From the NCBI GenBank assembly GCA_042218115.1, contig JBDGRJ010000040.1, positions 1-47,576 of the forward strand: a DNA stretch of 47,576 nucleotides, given 5' to 3'. The DNA is from JBDGRJ01 sp042218115 (GTDB taxonomy: Bacteria; Patescibacteriota; Patescibacteriia; Magasanikbacterales; UBA922). The number at the start of each line of letters is the position of its first letter. Within the stretch, counting starts at the first letter, position 1. Below are positions 7,290-15,608 of the stretch, piece after piece. A model generated the notes under the pieces. It did no database searches, had not been told where the DNA came from, and was given only the letters and a program-made list of their open reading frames with translations. A program made the translations under genes and the position numbers.

Positions 7290-9835
7290 TGGAGTCAGAA
7301 TCTAAAACTGAGCAAAATCAAAAAAATAGCTCCAAACCAGTCTTTGTAAAGGCTCAAGATACTGAGGCTTCACCTCACATTGTAGATCTAAGAGAGGACG
7401 ATCCTGACTTGGAAGATGTTGGCAGCTTCAGAGAAAAAATGAATCAGGCTAGAGAGAGAAAGACGGTCGATTTTGCAGAGATGGTAAAACAGGCTAATGA
7501 AGACTCAAACCACAAGGAGGAGAATATTAAAATAGATCATGATAACCCTGCTAGCCACCAGCTGAGCCAAGAGACCCGGGAGTTGTCCCAGCAGAAAAAA
7601 GCGGTAAATATTAAGCTGGGACAAGCTAGTTCGGATGACTCTTCGGGTTTGCAATCTATCGCAGCTAAGCTGCCGAGCTCACAGATCAAGGCTGCTATTA
7701 GCGGGGCGGTTAATGCTATAGCTGAAGGCTTTTTCAGTACTGCTTCTGAGGCTGGGCCCGGCTCGGTCGGGTCGAGTTTGAGCGGTGCTGTAGAGAGACA
7801 AAAAGAAGCTCTAAAGACTTTTTGGGCTGATATGACACGACGAAGAGCTTTTGCTACTGTATTATCTCTTATAGCTGTATTATTGCTTCCGTTCCCGGTT
7901 GCTGGCTATTACAATAAAGTAAAACAAGACAGTCGTAGTATAGTGGAAAAATCAACACACGGCTTTTCCGCTTTGAGCAATTCTTCGGCAGCGCTATTTT
8001 CTTCTAATATTAATCAAGCAAAATATAATCTCGCTAGTGCACTGACTGCTTTCGATGAAGCGCAGTCTATGCTCAATAAGGACTATAAAACCGCTATCGA
8101 GATAGCTTCGCTGATTCCTATTATAGGAGACGATATTACGGCTAGAGAAAATCTACTTTCAGCAGGTCACCATTTAGCTTTAGGGAATACCTATTTAGTA
8201 AAGGGTGTATCTGATGCCAAAAATAAAACTGAACTTCCACTCACTGAACGCCTGCAGATAATTGAAAATCACCTCCAGAGCGCTATTCCTCAATATGAGC
8301 AGGCTCTGAGATCATTAGCGGTAGTTTCGAAAGATGAGGTTCCTAAAAAATATGCTGAAGTAAGTCAGGAGTTCAAGGTTTTGTTTGCTGCTATGATAGA
8401 TGATATGCAAGACCTGGTTTCGTTGATCGATACGGCACAGATGATATTCGGCCATCAAAGCTATAAGAAATATTTAGTAGTATTTCAAAATAGCAATGAG
8501 CTAAGACCGCTAGGAGGGTTTGCTGGCAGTTATGCGGTAGTGGAGGTGCAGAAAGGAAAGGTAAGCTGGGATATCCCCTCCGGTGGCAGTTATGATCTTC
8601 AAGGTCAGATGAATTTAAGTCTCAAACCACCTGTTCCTCTGCAGATGGTAAATAGTAAATGGGAGTTTCAAGATGCAAACTATTTTTCTCATCTCCCAGC
8701 CTCGGCTAAAGTAATGGAGGATATGTATACTGAAGCTCGGGGCTCGACTGTAGACGGTGTGATTACTGTAAACTCAGATGTGTTGAAGCGAGTATTGGAT
8801 GTAACCGGTCCGATAAACTTAAGTCAATTTGATGAGCCTATCACTAAAGAAAATGTGCTCAGAAAAGTTCAGAAGTCCGAAGAGGAGGTAAAGAAAAACA
8901 CCGACAAAAAGCCCAAAGCCATACTATCCCCGATAGCAGAAAGACTAATGGATAAGATAAAATCAGGTAAAAATACTGATCTGCTTCATCTGGCGGTTGA
9001 AGCCTATCAGGCCCTGAACCAGAAACAGATTCAGGTATATATGGAGGATGATCAGACTCAAGAAACTCTGCGCTCGTATGGTTGGACCGGAGAAATCTTG
9101 CCCGCCGCACCAAAGCAAGACTATCTGCATCTGGTCCACTCTAATCTGCAAGGACAAAAATCTAATGCTAAGATAAAAGAGAATCTAGAATTAAAAACAA
9201 AAATAAAATCAGACGGTACAGTGATAAATAAGCTCATAATAAATAGAAAACACACGGCGGACCCGGATGATCCTTTGTATGGCTCTACTAATTTTTCACA
9301 TGTACAAGCATTTGTTCCACAAGGAAGTAAGCTTGTAGCTGCAGAAGGTTTTGAGTTTCCGCCCGAGCGTGCATTCCGTGCACCTATCGACAATGCTAAA
9401 ACTCACCCTGTATTGAAGAAGCTAGCTAAAAATGAGCGGTATGATTCGGATACTGGTACCAGGATCAGTCGACAGTTTGGAAAAACAGTGTTTGGCCACT
9501 GGATCATCACTAAGCCCGGCCAATCCAGCAAAGCGTATATTAAATACAAGCTTCCCTTCAAAGTTAAAAGTAAAAAAGAGTTAACCAGCAACTTGCAACG
9601 TTGGAAGCAGGCAATCCTATCAAAGGATAGACAGGACGCTATATCTTACAGTATGTTTTTGCAGAAGCAATCCGGAACAAACTATTCTTTTAATCATGAA
9701 GTAAAACTAAGCTCGAAGTGGCGTCCGTTGTGGAGGTCAAGCGAAGAGGTTCAGTTTGGGGACGGGAAGGTGATGTATAAAAAACCACTTACATCCGATA
9801 CTAAGTACGGATTTTTACTAGAAAGTAGCAATTAA
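7289..9835 (+). CDS. DUF4012 domain membrane protein, 848 aa
   Basis: DUF4012 proteins are large envelope proteins, common in CPR and Gram-positive bacteria and often next to polysaccharide genes. Their biochemical role is not established. Residues 1-185 are a hydrophilic, probably cytoplasmic region. One membrane helix follows near residues 190-208 (ATVLSLIAVLLLPFPVAGYY). The long outer part contains the family core YLVVFQNSNELRPLGGFAGS near residues 392-411. The start overlaps the inverted repeat at 7247-7289 and lacks a Shine-Dalgarno site. The gene ends 2 bp before the next one, so they form an operon. Adjacency to a GT4 enzyme suggests a role in surface glycan assembly or anchoring, which is inference. 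Confidence 0.85.
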   Translation: MESESKTEQNQKNSSKPVFVKAQDTEASPHIVDLREDDPDLEDVGSFREKMNQARERKTVDFAEMVKQANEDSNHKEENIKIDHDNPASHQLSQETRELSQQKKAVNIKLGQASSDDSSGLQSIAAKLPSSQIKAAISGAVNAIAEGFFSTASEAGPGSVGSSLSGAVERQKEALKTFWADMTRRRAFATVLSLIAVLLLPFPVAGYYNKVKQDSRSIVEKSTHGFSALSNSSAALFSSNINQAKYNLASALTAFDEAQSMLNKDYKTAIEIASLIPIIGDDITARENLLSAGHHLALGNTYLVKGVSDAKNKTELPLTERLQIIENHLQSAIPQYEQALRSLAVVSKDEVPKKYAEVSQEFKVLFAAMIDDMQDLVSLIDTAQMIFGHQSYKKYLVVFQNSNELRPLGGFAGSYAVVEVQKGKVSWDIPSGGSYDLQGQMNLSLKPPVPLQMVNSKWEFQDANYFSHLPASAKVMEDMYTEARGSTVDGVITVNSDVLKRVLDVTGPINLSQFDEPITKENVLRKVQKSEEEVKKNTDKKPKAILSPIAERLMDKIKSGKNTDLLHLAVEAYQALNQKQIQVYMEDDQTQETLRSYGWTGEILPAAPKQDYLHLVHSNLQGQKSNAKIKENLELKTKIKSDGTVINKLIINRKHTADPDDPLYGSTNFSHVQAFVPQGSKLVAAEGFEFPPERAFRAPIDNAKTHPVLKKLAKNERYDSDTGTRISRQFGKTVFGHWIITKPGQSSKAYIKYKLPFKVKSKKELTSNLQRWKQAILSKDRQDAISYSMFLQKQSGTNYSFNHEVKLSSKWRPLWRSSEEVQFGDGKVMYKKPLTSDTKYGFLLESSN

Positions 9836-9837
9836 TT

Positions 9838-11904
9838 ATGTCAGACCAAGATCAAGAACAACATACTCATTCATTTGAGAAAAAAGAACTTTCTTCACCT
9901 TTCAGTGAAGACGATTCCGAAGAAAGCTCAGGTCAACCCGGCTCTACTGATGAAAAAGACCCAAAACAGCAAAAGGATGACTCTGAAGCTGAGAGAGAAG
10001 ACGGTTCAAAAGAGGAGTCTAAGCCAAAAGAAGTAGAAGAAGAGGACAAAGAAGAGAAAGAAACTAAGAGCGATCGAGTAAAAAATAAAGAAGAGATCGA
10101 CAAGGAGCTTAGAGAGATTTATGAAAACAAGGACGGTGAGGTGCCGGATATGTCTAATTTTAATACAAAAAATTCAAACAGTATGCTTAGAGCATTTACA
10201 ATCTTTTTGTTTTCTTTGCTTTTTCTAGCCGGAGTAGCTTGGCTCGGCTTTTTCTTCTTTCAGCCTCAAGATAGGTTTTCAGAAGATAAAGTCGTCTTCT
10301 CTATAGAATCACCTCAAGAGGTTAAGATAGGAGAAGAGGTGCATTACCGAATCAAGTATCAAAATAGGCAAAATGTTCCCTTATCGAAAGCTAATATAAA
10401 TGTGCGCTACCCTGAAGGCTTCGTCTTTGAACGAGCTGAGCCCGAACCTACAGAGGGTGACAACAGCTGGAAGCTGGGTACCGTAGAAAAGATAAGCGCG
10501 GATTACATAGATATCTACGGCAAACTTTACGGAGATATTAAACAAAAACAATCTCTACGTGCGTTCTTGAACTATACTCCAGCTAATTTCTCTTCCCCGT
10601 TCCAGAAGGTAGCTACTTTTGATACTGAAATATCGAGTTCCCCACTATCTGCGTCTGTTTCCGGCCCTGATAAGCTTGCTGTGGGTGAGAAAGGTGAGTG
10701 GAATATAAATGTCACCTCGAATCAGACTCAGCCGGTTGAAAATTTAAGGGTCCGGATTAAAGCAGGTAACAATTTTCGTTTCACAGATCGAACTCCGGCA
10801 GCGACTAATACCCCAGAAAATATTTGGCAAATTGATAAGCTGAAGGATAAAAAAGAGTTTAGCTTTAGCGGTGTGTTTGAAAGCAAAAAAGAAGATAACA
10901 GAATTAAGCTGGAGGTGTTGGGACAGAAAGAAAAACCTGAAGATGAACTGCAACCGGATAGATATTTGTTTGCTCGATCAGAACAGAAAGTTGCACTCTC
11001 GGAGACAAGCCTGAATTTCAGCTTAGCGATAAACGGAGCTTTAGGTAACTTCTCGGTTCGTCCCGGAGAGGCATTAAATACCACTCTGAAGATAGAAAAT
11101 AATGGTAAAGAGCCGGTAAAAGATGCTGAGGTAAAGATGGTTTTTGATGCTCCGTCAAATGACAGACAAGCTATCTTAGAGCGCAGTATCCTGCACTGGT
11201 CTGAGATTAAAAATGTAGGCACTGAAAATATTGTCGGAGACCAAATCAACGATAACGTTCGTCGGGGCACAATTACTTGGGATACTAACTCCACACCGGA
11301 TCTGTCTGAAATCAAGCCGGGAGAATCAGTAGAGCTGAGCTTTACTTTGCCAGTAAAAAGCAGTGAAATTATCGACCTCACGGAGTTTGATACCTACACC
11401 ACAAAAGCAAAAGCTGATCTAAAATACAAAATCGATGATAAGGTAGAAACCGTATCTACCAATAAGTTTGATATAACTATGAATTCTGATCTAAATATCG
11501 ATGTCACTGATACGGTGACCGAGAACGATGATGGCGAGAAGGTACATAATGTAGCCTGGGTTTTGGATAATAACTTTCACAAGGTCGAAAATGTACGAGT
11601 AGAAGCAGATATATTTGGGGATATAGAATGGAAAGAGGACGCTCTAAACACTACTACCGGGACTGCTAAGTTTGACCAGGAAAATCAGCATCTTACTTGG
11701 AGTATTGATCAGATGCCAGCTAATGCCCAGCCACAGACTCTTAATTTCGCTACTATACTCAAAGAATATGACCCAACTCAGACTAATCTAACTTCGAGGG
11801 TAAAAGTTAAGGCTAGAGATACGAAAACCGGGGAAGAGGTAATAATATCGGGAGATGAGGTGCTGCTTCAAAGTGCTACTTCTACGATTGAGAATACGCC
11901 ATAA
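9838..11904 (+). CDS. Membrane-anchored surface protein with DUF11-like beta repeats, 688 aa
   Basis: The first 115 residues are very acidic and lysine-rich low-complexity sequence, probably cytoplasmic. One membrane helix follows at about residues 119-140 (FTIFLFSLLFLAGVAWLGFF). The remainder is predicted beta-rich, with repeated modules of about 120-130 residues. Each contains patterns such as VKIGEEVHYRIKYQN, LAVGEKGEWNINVTSN and VRPGEALNTTLKIENNG. These resemble DUF11/COG1361 adhesin-type Ig-like repeats. It is coupled to the DUF4012 gene with a 2-bp gap and is probably part of the same envelope complex. No sortase or catalytic motif is seen. The repeat assignment is by pattern only. Confidence 0.8.
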   Translation: MSDQDQEQHTHSFEKKELSSPFSEDDSEESSGQPGSTDEKDPKQQKDDSEAEREDGSKEESKPKEVEEEDKEEKETKSDRVKNKEEIDKELREIYENKDGEVPDMSNFNTKNSNSMLRAFTIFLFSLLFLAGVAWLGFFFFQPQDRFSEDKVVFSIESPQEVKIGEEVHYRIKYQNRQNVPLSKANINVRYPEGFVFERAEPEPTEGDNSWKLGTVEKISADYIDIYGKLYGDIKQKQSLRAFLNYTPANFSSPFQKVATFDTEISSSPLSASVSGPDKLAVGEKGEWNINVTSNQTQPVENLRVRIKAGNNFRFTDRTPAATNTPENIWQIDKLKDKKEFSFSGVFESKKEDNRIKLEVLGQKEKPEDELQPDRYLFARSEQKVALSETSLNFSLAINGALGNFSVRPGEALNTTLKIENNGKEPVKDAEVKMVFDAPSNDRQAILERSILHWSEIKNVGTENIVGDQINDNVRRGTITWDTNSTPDLSEIKPGESVELSFTLPVKSSEIIDLTEFDTYTTKAKADLKYKIDDKVETVSTNKFDITMNSDLNIDVTDTVTENDDGEKVHNVAWVLDNNFHKVENVRVEADIFGDIEWKEDALNTTTGTAKFDQENQHLTWSIDQMPANAQPQTLNFATILKEYDPTQTNLTSRVKVKARDTKTGEEVIISGDEVLLQSATSTIENTP

Positions 11905-11945
11905 AAATAAAAAAAAGACCCACCTGAAGTCGGGTTGGGCGGGTC
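11903..11945 (-). terminator. Intrinsic terminator of the small membrane-protein genes
   Basis: Read on the minus strand, a stem of GACCCGCC with GGTGGGTC (plus coordinates 11917-11924 and 11938-11945, one mismatch) is followed by an uninterrupted run of eight T and then more T. There is no T run on the plus side, so it serves the leftward genes, just inside the end of the rightward operon. Confidence 0.75.
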
Positions 11946-11948
11946 GAG

Positions 11949-12143
11949 TTATCCTCCTTGGTTTTTGTCTTTTCCTTTTTGTTTAAGCCATTTAATGATT
12001 TTTCCGACCCTCTTGATTATTGGATCGGTCACTGGGCTGATGAATTTTATTATAAATTCACTCCATCTTTTTTGTTCCCAAACTTGCCAAGAGCGTACCA
12101 AAAAAAGAACCAACAACGAAGCCAGTATTAAATCAGGGTTCAT
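11949..12143 (-). CDS. Small membrane protein, 64 aa
   Basis: The start is taken at the ATG at 12143, because a good ribosome binding site (GGAGG, 6-nt gap) lies just upstream. A longer version from 12185 is open but would overlap the upstream gene by 53 bp. With this start the overlap is 11 bp, which suggests translational coupling. The product has one N-terminal membrane helix (LILASLLVLFLVRSW) and a basic amphipathic tail (IIKRVGKIIKWLKQKGK). No family is recognised. It is followed directly by a strong leftward terminator. It may act with the 80-aa membrane protein upstream. Confidence 0.7.
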   Translation of the reverse strand: MNPDLILASLLVLFLVRSWQVWEQKRWSEFIIKFISPVTDPIIKRVGKIIKWLKQKGKDKNQGG

Positions 12144-12375
12144 CCTGTTCCTCCAGAAAGTTGGGGTTTTTGAACTGGTTTTCATGAATCAGCACCGGTG
12201 TTATTACCGGTGATTTGAATGTGAATTGAACAGCTTTCAGTCTTCTGCAAATATATTCACCGAAAATTTTTGCCAACAAAATCATAATCCAGAAGCTGCC
12301 TATCAAAATTATAATTCCAGCCATGAACCAGGACACTTTTAGTTCTCCAAATTTATCGGCTTTTGGTTGAAGCAT
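12133..12375 (-). CDS. Small membrane protein, 80 aa
   Basis: The product is 80 residues with one long hydrophobic segment at about residues 15-40 (WFMAGIIILIGSFWIMILLA) and a hydrophilic C-terminus. No conserved domain is recognised. It is the first gene of a two-gene minus-strand operon, with a consensus-like promoter at 12420-12448 and a shared terminator at 11903-11945. Its last 11 bp overlap the start of the 64-aa membrane protein. No good Shine-Dalgarno site precedes it. The function is unknown. Confidence 0.7.
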   Translation of the reverse strand: MLQPKADKFGELKVSWFMAGIIILIGSFWIMILLAKIFGEYICRRLKAVQFTFKSPVITPVLIHENQFKNPNFLEEQDEP

Positions 12376-12419
12376 GTTTTTGGTCTGATTTGTAGAGAAA
12401 CGAACGGATGAACGCTAAA

Positions 12420-12448
12420 ATTAAACTAAAATTTTTCTATTTTGTCAA
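12420..12448 (-). promoter_or_regulatory. Sigma70-type promoter for the small membrane-protein operon
   Basis: On the minus strand, TTGACA (plus 12443-12448) and TTTAAT (plus 12420-12425) are separated by exactly 17 bp. The operon's first start codon is 45 bp downstream. Confidence 0.7.
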
Positions 12449-12493
12449 GATAGTTGTTATCATTTGTTATTTAAAGCACAAAGTGGGGGTCGT

Positions 12494-13342
12494 TTAAGCA
12501 TAAACGATTAACATCACCCCAATAAAAATTATCAAAGCACCGAAAATTCTTGGTATAAAATTTTTCTCTTTTAAGAATAGTTTGCCCCAAATCACACTAA
12601 ATACTGAGCTAGCTCTTTTAATGGCTAGAACATAAGCTGTAGGTCCTATTGATACAGCATACCACTGAAAAATGGAAGTGAATGCAGATGTGAGCCCAAC
12701 ATTTACTACTTTTTGGAAACTTTCTTTTATTTTTACTTTTTTAAACATAATTACAATGAAAAGAATTATGCTGATCAGACTATAAACCACAAACACAAAC
12801 CCAAAAGAAGAGGATTTATTCATTCCCACTTTAAAATACACAGAAGAAATCGACCATAAGATAGTCGATAGAATTATCATTAATTGTCCTAAATCTATAT
12901 TGATATTTTTAAAATATCTATCTTTCTTGTTTTTATTCACTACAAAAGTTCCAGAAACAACTAATGCTATTCCAAGGAAACCAATAGTATTTATCTTTTC
13001 TCCTAAAATAAAAAAAGCGGTCAAAGCCACGAATAATGGACTGAAGCTATACAGTGGAGCCAAAGTTGACAAGTCAGAATAATTATTTGCTTGGGTGGTT
13101 AAAATTAATGTAATTAAGTTTATAGAAACTACTATAGCTAAAGCAAGGAGATAATCAGCTTCTGGTGTAAAAATTTGAGAATCCAAAAACAAGGTTGGAA
13201 CTAATGAGATAACGCTGGTAAATAGAGCAACTATAAATGCAATAAAGTATTCATTGCATTCTTTATCTACTTTGTCTTTTATTGCTAATAGCTTAAAACT
13301 ATCAAATAAAGCTGAGCTAATAGATGATAATAGCCAGGTCAT
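12494..13342 (-). CDS. EamA/DMT-superfamily transporter, 282 aa
   Basis: This is an integral membrane protein with about ten predicted helices in two similar halves, as in drug/metabolite transporters of the EamA type. The first half ends with the family-like block LAPLYSFSPLFVALTAFFILGEKI. The second half ends with a matching block containing AYVLAIKRASSVFSVIWGKLFLKEK. Length is typical. Such proteins export or import small metabolites; the substrate cannot be predicted. The gene is read alone, on the minus strand. Confidence 0.85.
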   Translation of the reverse strand: MTWLLSSISSALFDSFKLLAIKDKVDKECNEYFIAFIVALFTSVISLVPTLFLDSQIFTPEADYLLALAIVVSINLITLILTTQANNYSDLSTLAPLYSFSPLFVALTAFFILGEKINTIGFLGIALVVSGTFVVNKNKKDRYFKNINIDLGQLMIILSTILWSISSVYFKVGMNKSSSFGFVFVVYSLISIILFIVIMFKKVKIKESFQKVVNVGLTSAFTSIFQWYAVSIGPTAYVLAIKRASSVFSVIWGKLFLKEKNFIPRIFGALIIFIGVMLIVYA

Positions 13343-13494
13343 ATTTTTAATTCTTTTTTAGTTTTTCTAACTTACCAAAAGAACAAGATGTAAGAAAGTT
13401 TTAACAACCAAAAAGGTTCCAAATCTTAACAAAAGGTTTGGGGTTATGAAATTCTTTATTTTTTGCTTTAATTTAGTAGAGAAGTAAGGGTTTG

Positions 13495-13568
13495 TACACC
13501 CGGGAGGACTCAAACCCCCAACCTGCTGGTCCGAAGCCAGCCGCTCTATTCAATTGAGCTACGGGTGT
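13495..13568 (-). tRNA. tRNA-Arg (anticodon TCG)
   Basis: The minus strand folds into a complete cloverleaf: 7-bp acceptor ACACCCG/CGGGTGT, D stem GCTC/GAGC, anticodon stem GCTGG/CCAGC with loop CTTCGGA, and T stem GGGGG/CCTCC. The anticodon is TCG, reading CGA. The discriminator is A, and the CCA end is not encoded. The D loop has G18-A19 in place of the usual GG, and the T loop reads TTTGAGT in place of TTCGANT. The tertiary pair 19-56 is therefore A-U rather than G-C. Confidence 0.95.
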
Positions 13569-13645
13569 ATATCTAATTTTTAATTTTCGTAGGCTAAATT
13601 GTAGGAAACAAGAGGGTTTTAGTCAAGCTGTTATCCCGGATTATA

Positions 13646-13987
13646 TTAATTTTTCTCCCAATCTTCTTGTATATCTTCTATCTGATCTTTTATTTCAAAA
13701 AGCTGTGGTTTTTTGACTATTATCTTATACATATTTTCAATAAAGTCGCCTCCTGCATATCCTGCTACTACAGCTAGAGAAAGCGGAAGCTCGGATATAT
13801 CCAGGAATATTTGTGCTGCATCTTGGGCTACCCATGCACTGACATAGCCCACAATTCCTGATAGAATTACCATACCGGAGAAGTAATATGGCCTGATCTC
13901 TACATCTTTATATGAAACTAAATACTTAAAAAGACCTACCCCACCGCGAAGTAGACCACCAAAAAGCCCCATTGTAAAAAAAGCCAT
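13646..13987 (-). CDS. Small membrane protein, 113 aa
   Basis: The product is 113 residues. It has a glycine-rich N-terminus (GLFGGLLRGGVGLFKYL), two hydrophobic helices (about residues 35-60 and 70-100) and a short acidic tail. The layout is holin-like in a loose sense, but no specific family is recognised. It sits between two tRNA genes on the same strand, so it may be read through from the rpmF-nusB-rnc-tRNA transcript. A hydrophobic membrane protein with a clean ATG makes a real gene likely. Confidence 0.6.
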   Translation of the reverse strand: MAFFTMGLFGGLLRGGVGLFKYLVSYKDVEIRPYYFSGMVILSGIVGYVSAWVAQDAAQIFLDISELPLSLAVVAGYAGGDFIENMYKIIVKKPQLFEIKDQIEDIQEDWEKN

Positions 13988-14073
13988 GGCTGTTAGTTAA
14001 GTATTAAAACTTGGTTTATGGTAACATAAAGTGGAAAAAGTAAAAAAATACTTGTGTGTAGAGTATTTGTTTG

Positions 14074-14146
14074 TGCACCGTGCAGGAATCGAACCTGCGA
14101 CCTTGGGTTTAAGAGACCCCTGCTCTACCGACTGAGCTAACGGTGC
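14074..14146 (-). tRNA. tRNA-Lys (anticodon CTT)
   Basis: The minus strand folds with acceptor GCACCGT/ACGGTGC, D stem GCTC/GAGC with a normal GG-containing loop, anticodon loop CTCTTAA (anticodon CTT), and T stem GCAGG/CCTGC with the standard TTCGATT loop. The first anticodon-stem pair is G-A. The discriminator is A and CCA is not encoded. Its 5' end is 4 bp after the rnc stop codon, so it is probably cut from the rpmF-nusB-rnc transcript. Confidence 0.95.
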
Positions 14147-14150
14147 TTGT

Positions 14151-14912
14151 TTAACCTAATGGATCTGTTGAATCTCTCTCTTTTACTTCTACCTGTGGTC
14201 CGGGCCAGTTCTTTTTTTCTATACCCTTCTCTGCTGCCCGCTCTTGCGCCTCTTGTTTACTGGAGCCCTGTGCTGTGGCTACCTGCTCGTCTTCTAAATA
14301 TACCCCTACTGTGAATGTCTTATTGTGATCGGGTCCTTCTTCTTCTATCACCTCATATGTCGGTGTTATTCCTACTTTATCTTGTGCGGCTTCTTGAAAT
14401 CTGGATTTAGGGTCCATCCATAGTCCTTTCTCCAACACTTCCGGTAGTTTGGAAATTATCCATCTTCTTATAAATTGATCTGCCATATCAAAACCTTGAT
14501 CAATGTATATAGCTCCTATCAGCGCCTCGATCGCATTAGCTAAAATATAGTTTCTGGCTTTGGTGTCACCTTCTTGTTTTTCTCCTTTGGATAAGAAAAG
14601 ATAGGAGTTCATCCCCAGCTCTCTGGCCACCCTTGAGCACATATCAGCATTTACCAGGGCTGCCCGCCAGTTGGTCAGCTCACCCTCCGGGTTTAGGTAA
14701 TTGCGAAATAAATATTCAGTCACTGATAGCTCCAGAACCGCATCCCCTAGAAATTCCAACCTCTCATTGTTTTCAAGGGGAAACTCCCTGCTCTCATTGA
14801 TGTATGATCGGTGTACAAAAGCTTGTACTAAGTGGTTTTTGTTGTCAAAGTCTATACCTATTTTTTCTTCAAATTCCTCGAAGTTTTTCTCTTCGTAAGC
14901 ATCTATAGTCAT
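14151..14912 (-). CDS. rnc: Ribonuclease III, 253 aa
   Basis: RNase III cuts double-stranded RNA as a dimer and matures rRNA precursors and some mRNAs. The signature NERLEFLGDAV lies at residues 49-59 and carries the acidic metal ligands. A second acidic motif (NAIEALIGAIYID) completes the active site. The C-terminal double-stranded RNA binding domain runs from about residue 165 (DPKSRFQEAAQ) through GSSKQEAQERAAEKGIE. Length is normal. It lies in the minus-strand order rpmF, nusB, rnc, tRNA-Lys, with 3 bp between nusB and rnc. Together with NusB it fits the processing and antitermination of the rRNA operon whose start is at the right edge of the window. Confidence 0.95.
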   Translation of the reverse strand: MTIDAYEEKNFEEFEEKIGIDFDNKNHLVQAFVHRSYINESREFPLENNERLEFLGDAVLELSVTEYLFRNYLNPEGELTNWRAALVNADMCSRVARELGMNSYLFLSKGEKQEGDTKARNYILANAIEALIGAIYIDQGFDMADQFIRRWIISKLPEVLEKGLWMDPKSRFQEAAQDKVGITPTYEVIEEEGPDHNKTFTVGVYLEDEQVATAQGSSKQEAQERAAEKGIEKKNWPGPQVEVKERDSTDPLG

Positions 14913-14915
14913 GGT

Positions 14916-15344
14916 TTAGTTATTATCTTCTTTCATATCGTTGTAAATTGCACCTAAAATACCGTTTACAAACTTGCCGCTGGATGGGCCGCCGTAGGAT
15001 TTTGCTACCTCGATAGCTTCGTCTATAGCTACTTTCTCCGGTATCTCTTCATTAAACTTGAGCTCATAGAGCCCTACTCGGAGTATATTTCTATCCACTA
15101 TCGACATCTGATCTATATCCCACTTGGTAGAGTACTCTTCCAGCTCTTCATTTATATCATCTATGTGATCTACCACACCTTCTACAGTCTCTCGTATATA
15201 TTCTATATTTTCGTCCAAACCAACACCAAACTCATCTATGGTTTCATCGGTGATAGCCGGCAATGCTGCGGTCGGCTGACCACGAAAATCCCATTGGTAG
15301 AGAGTCTGCATTACTATTGAGCGAGCAAGGTGTCTTTTGGACAT
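14916..15344 (-). CDS. nusB: Transcription antitermination factor NusB, 142 aa
   Basis: NusB, with NusE (S10), binds boxA in rRNA leaders and prevents premature termination. The N-terminus (KRHLARSIVMQTLYQWDF) and the C-terminal helices (VDRNILRVGLYELKF, KVAIDEAIEVAKSYGG, KFVNGILGAI) match the family well, and the length is normal. It is 8 bp downstream of rpmF and 3 bp upstream of rnc on the same strand. The candidate boxA near 47461 could be its target. Confidence 0.95.
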   Translation of the reverse strand: MSKRHLARSIVMQTLYQWDFRGQPTAALPAITDETIDEFGVGLDENIEYIRETVEGVVDHIDDINEELEEYSTKWDIDQMSIVDRNILRVGLYELKFNEEIPEKVAIDEAIEVAKSYGGPSSGKFVNGILGAIYNDMKEDNN

Positions 15345-15352
15345 TTTAATTT

Positions 15353-15520
15353 TTAGTCAACTTTTTTACCTTTGTAGTAGCCACAGTTGCTGCAGGCTCT
15401 GTGAGGAAGAGTTTCTTCACTACAGGAGTTGCAGATAATGGTATTTTTTTCTTCCAGTCCGTGATGAGCTCTTCTGGATTTGGTGGCTTTCTTCGGCGTT
15501 TTCTTTTTTGCTACTGACAT
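15353..15520 (-). CDS. rpmF: 50S ribosomal protein L32, 55 aa
   Basis: A 55-residue small basic protein of the large ribosomal subunit. The N-terminus (MSVAKKKTPKKATKSRRAHH) is typical of L32. Two zinc-ribbon pairs are intact, CNSC near residues 30-33 and CSNC near residues 43-46. It is the first gene of the minus-strand operon with nusB and rnc, with a consensus-like promoter at 15564-15592. Confidence 0.93.
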   Translation of the reverse strand: MSVAKKKTPKKATKSRRAHHGLEEKNTIICNSCSEETLPHRACSNCGYYKGKKVD

Positions 15521-15563
15521 ATTTTATTATTATTTTGAGAACTAGATTTATAATTCCAGAGTC

Positions 15564-15592
15564 ATTATATATCAATAGAAGGCAAAAATCAA
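15564..15592 (-). promoter_or_regulatory. Sigma70-type promoter for rpmF-nusB-rnc
   Basis: On the minus strand, TTGATT (plus 15587-15592) and a perfect TATAAT (plus 15564-15569) are separated by 17 bp, 44 bp before the rpmF start codon. Confidence 0.8.
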
Positions 15593-15608
15593 GCTTGAGA
15601 TTGAATTT

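Noticed and set aside
11935..12213. Open frame of 92 codons on the plus strand over the small membrane-protein genes
   Set aside because: The minus-strand genes have a consensus promoter, a Shine-Dalgarno site, coupled overlap and terminator; the plus frame has none of these and encodes an unlikely Cys/Phe-rich sequence.
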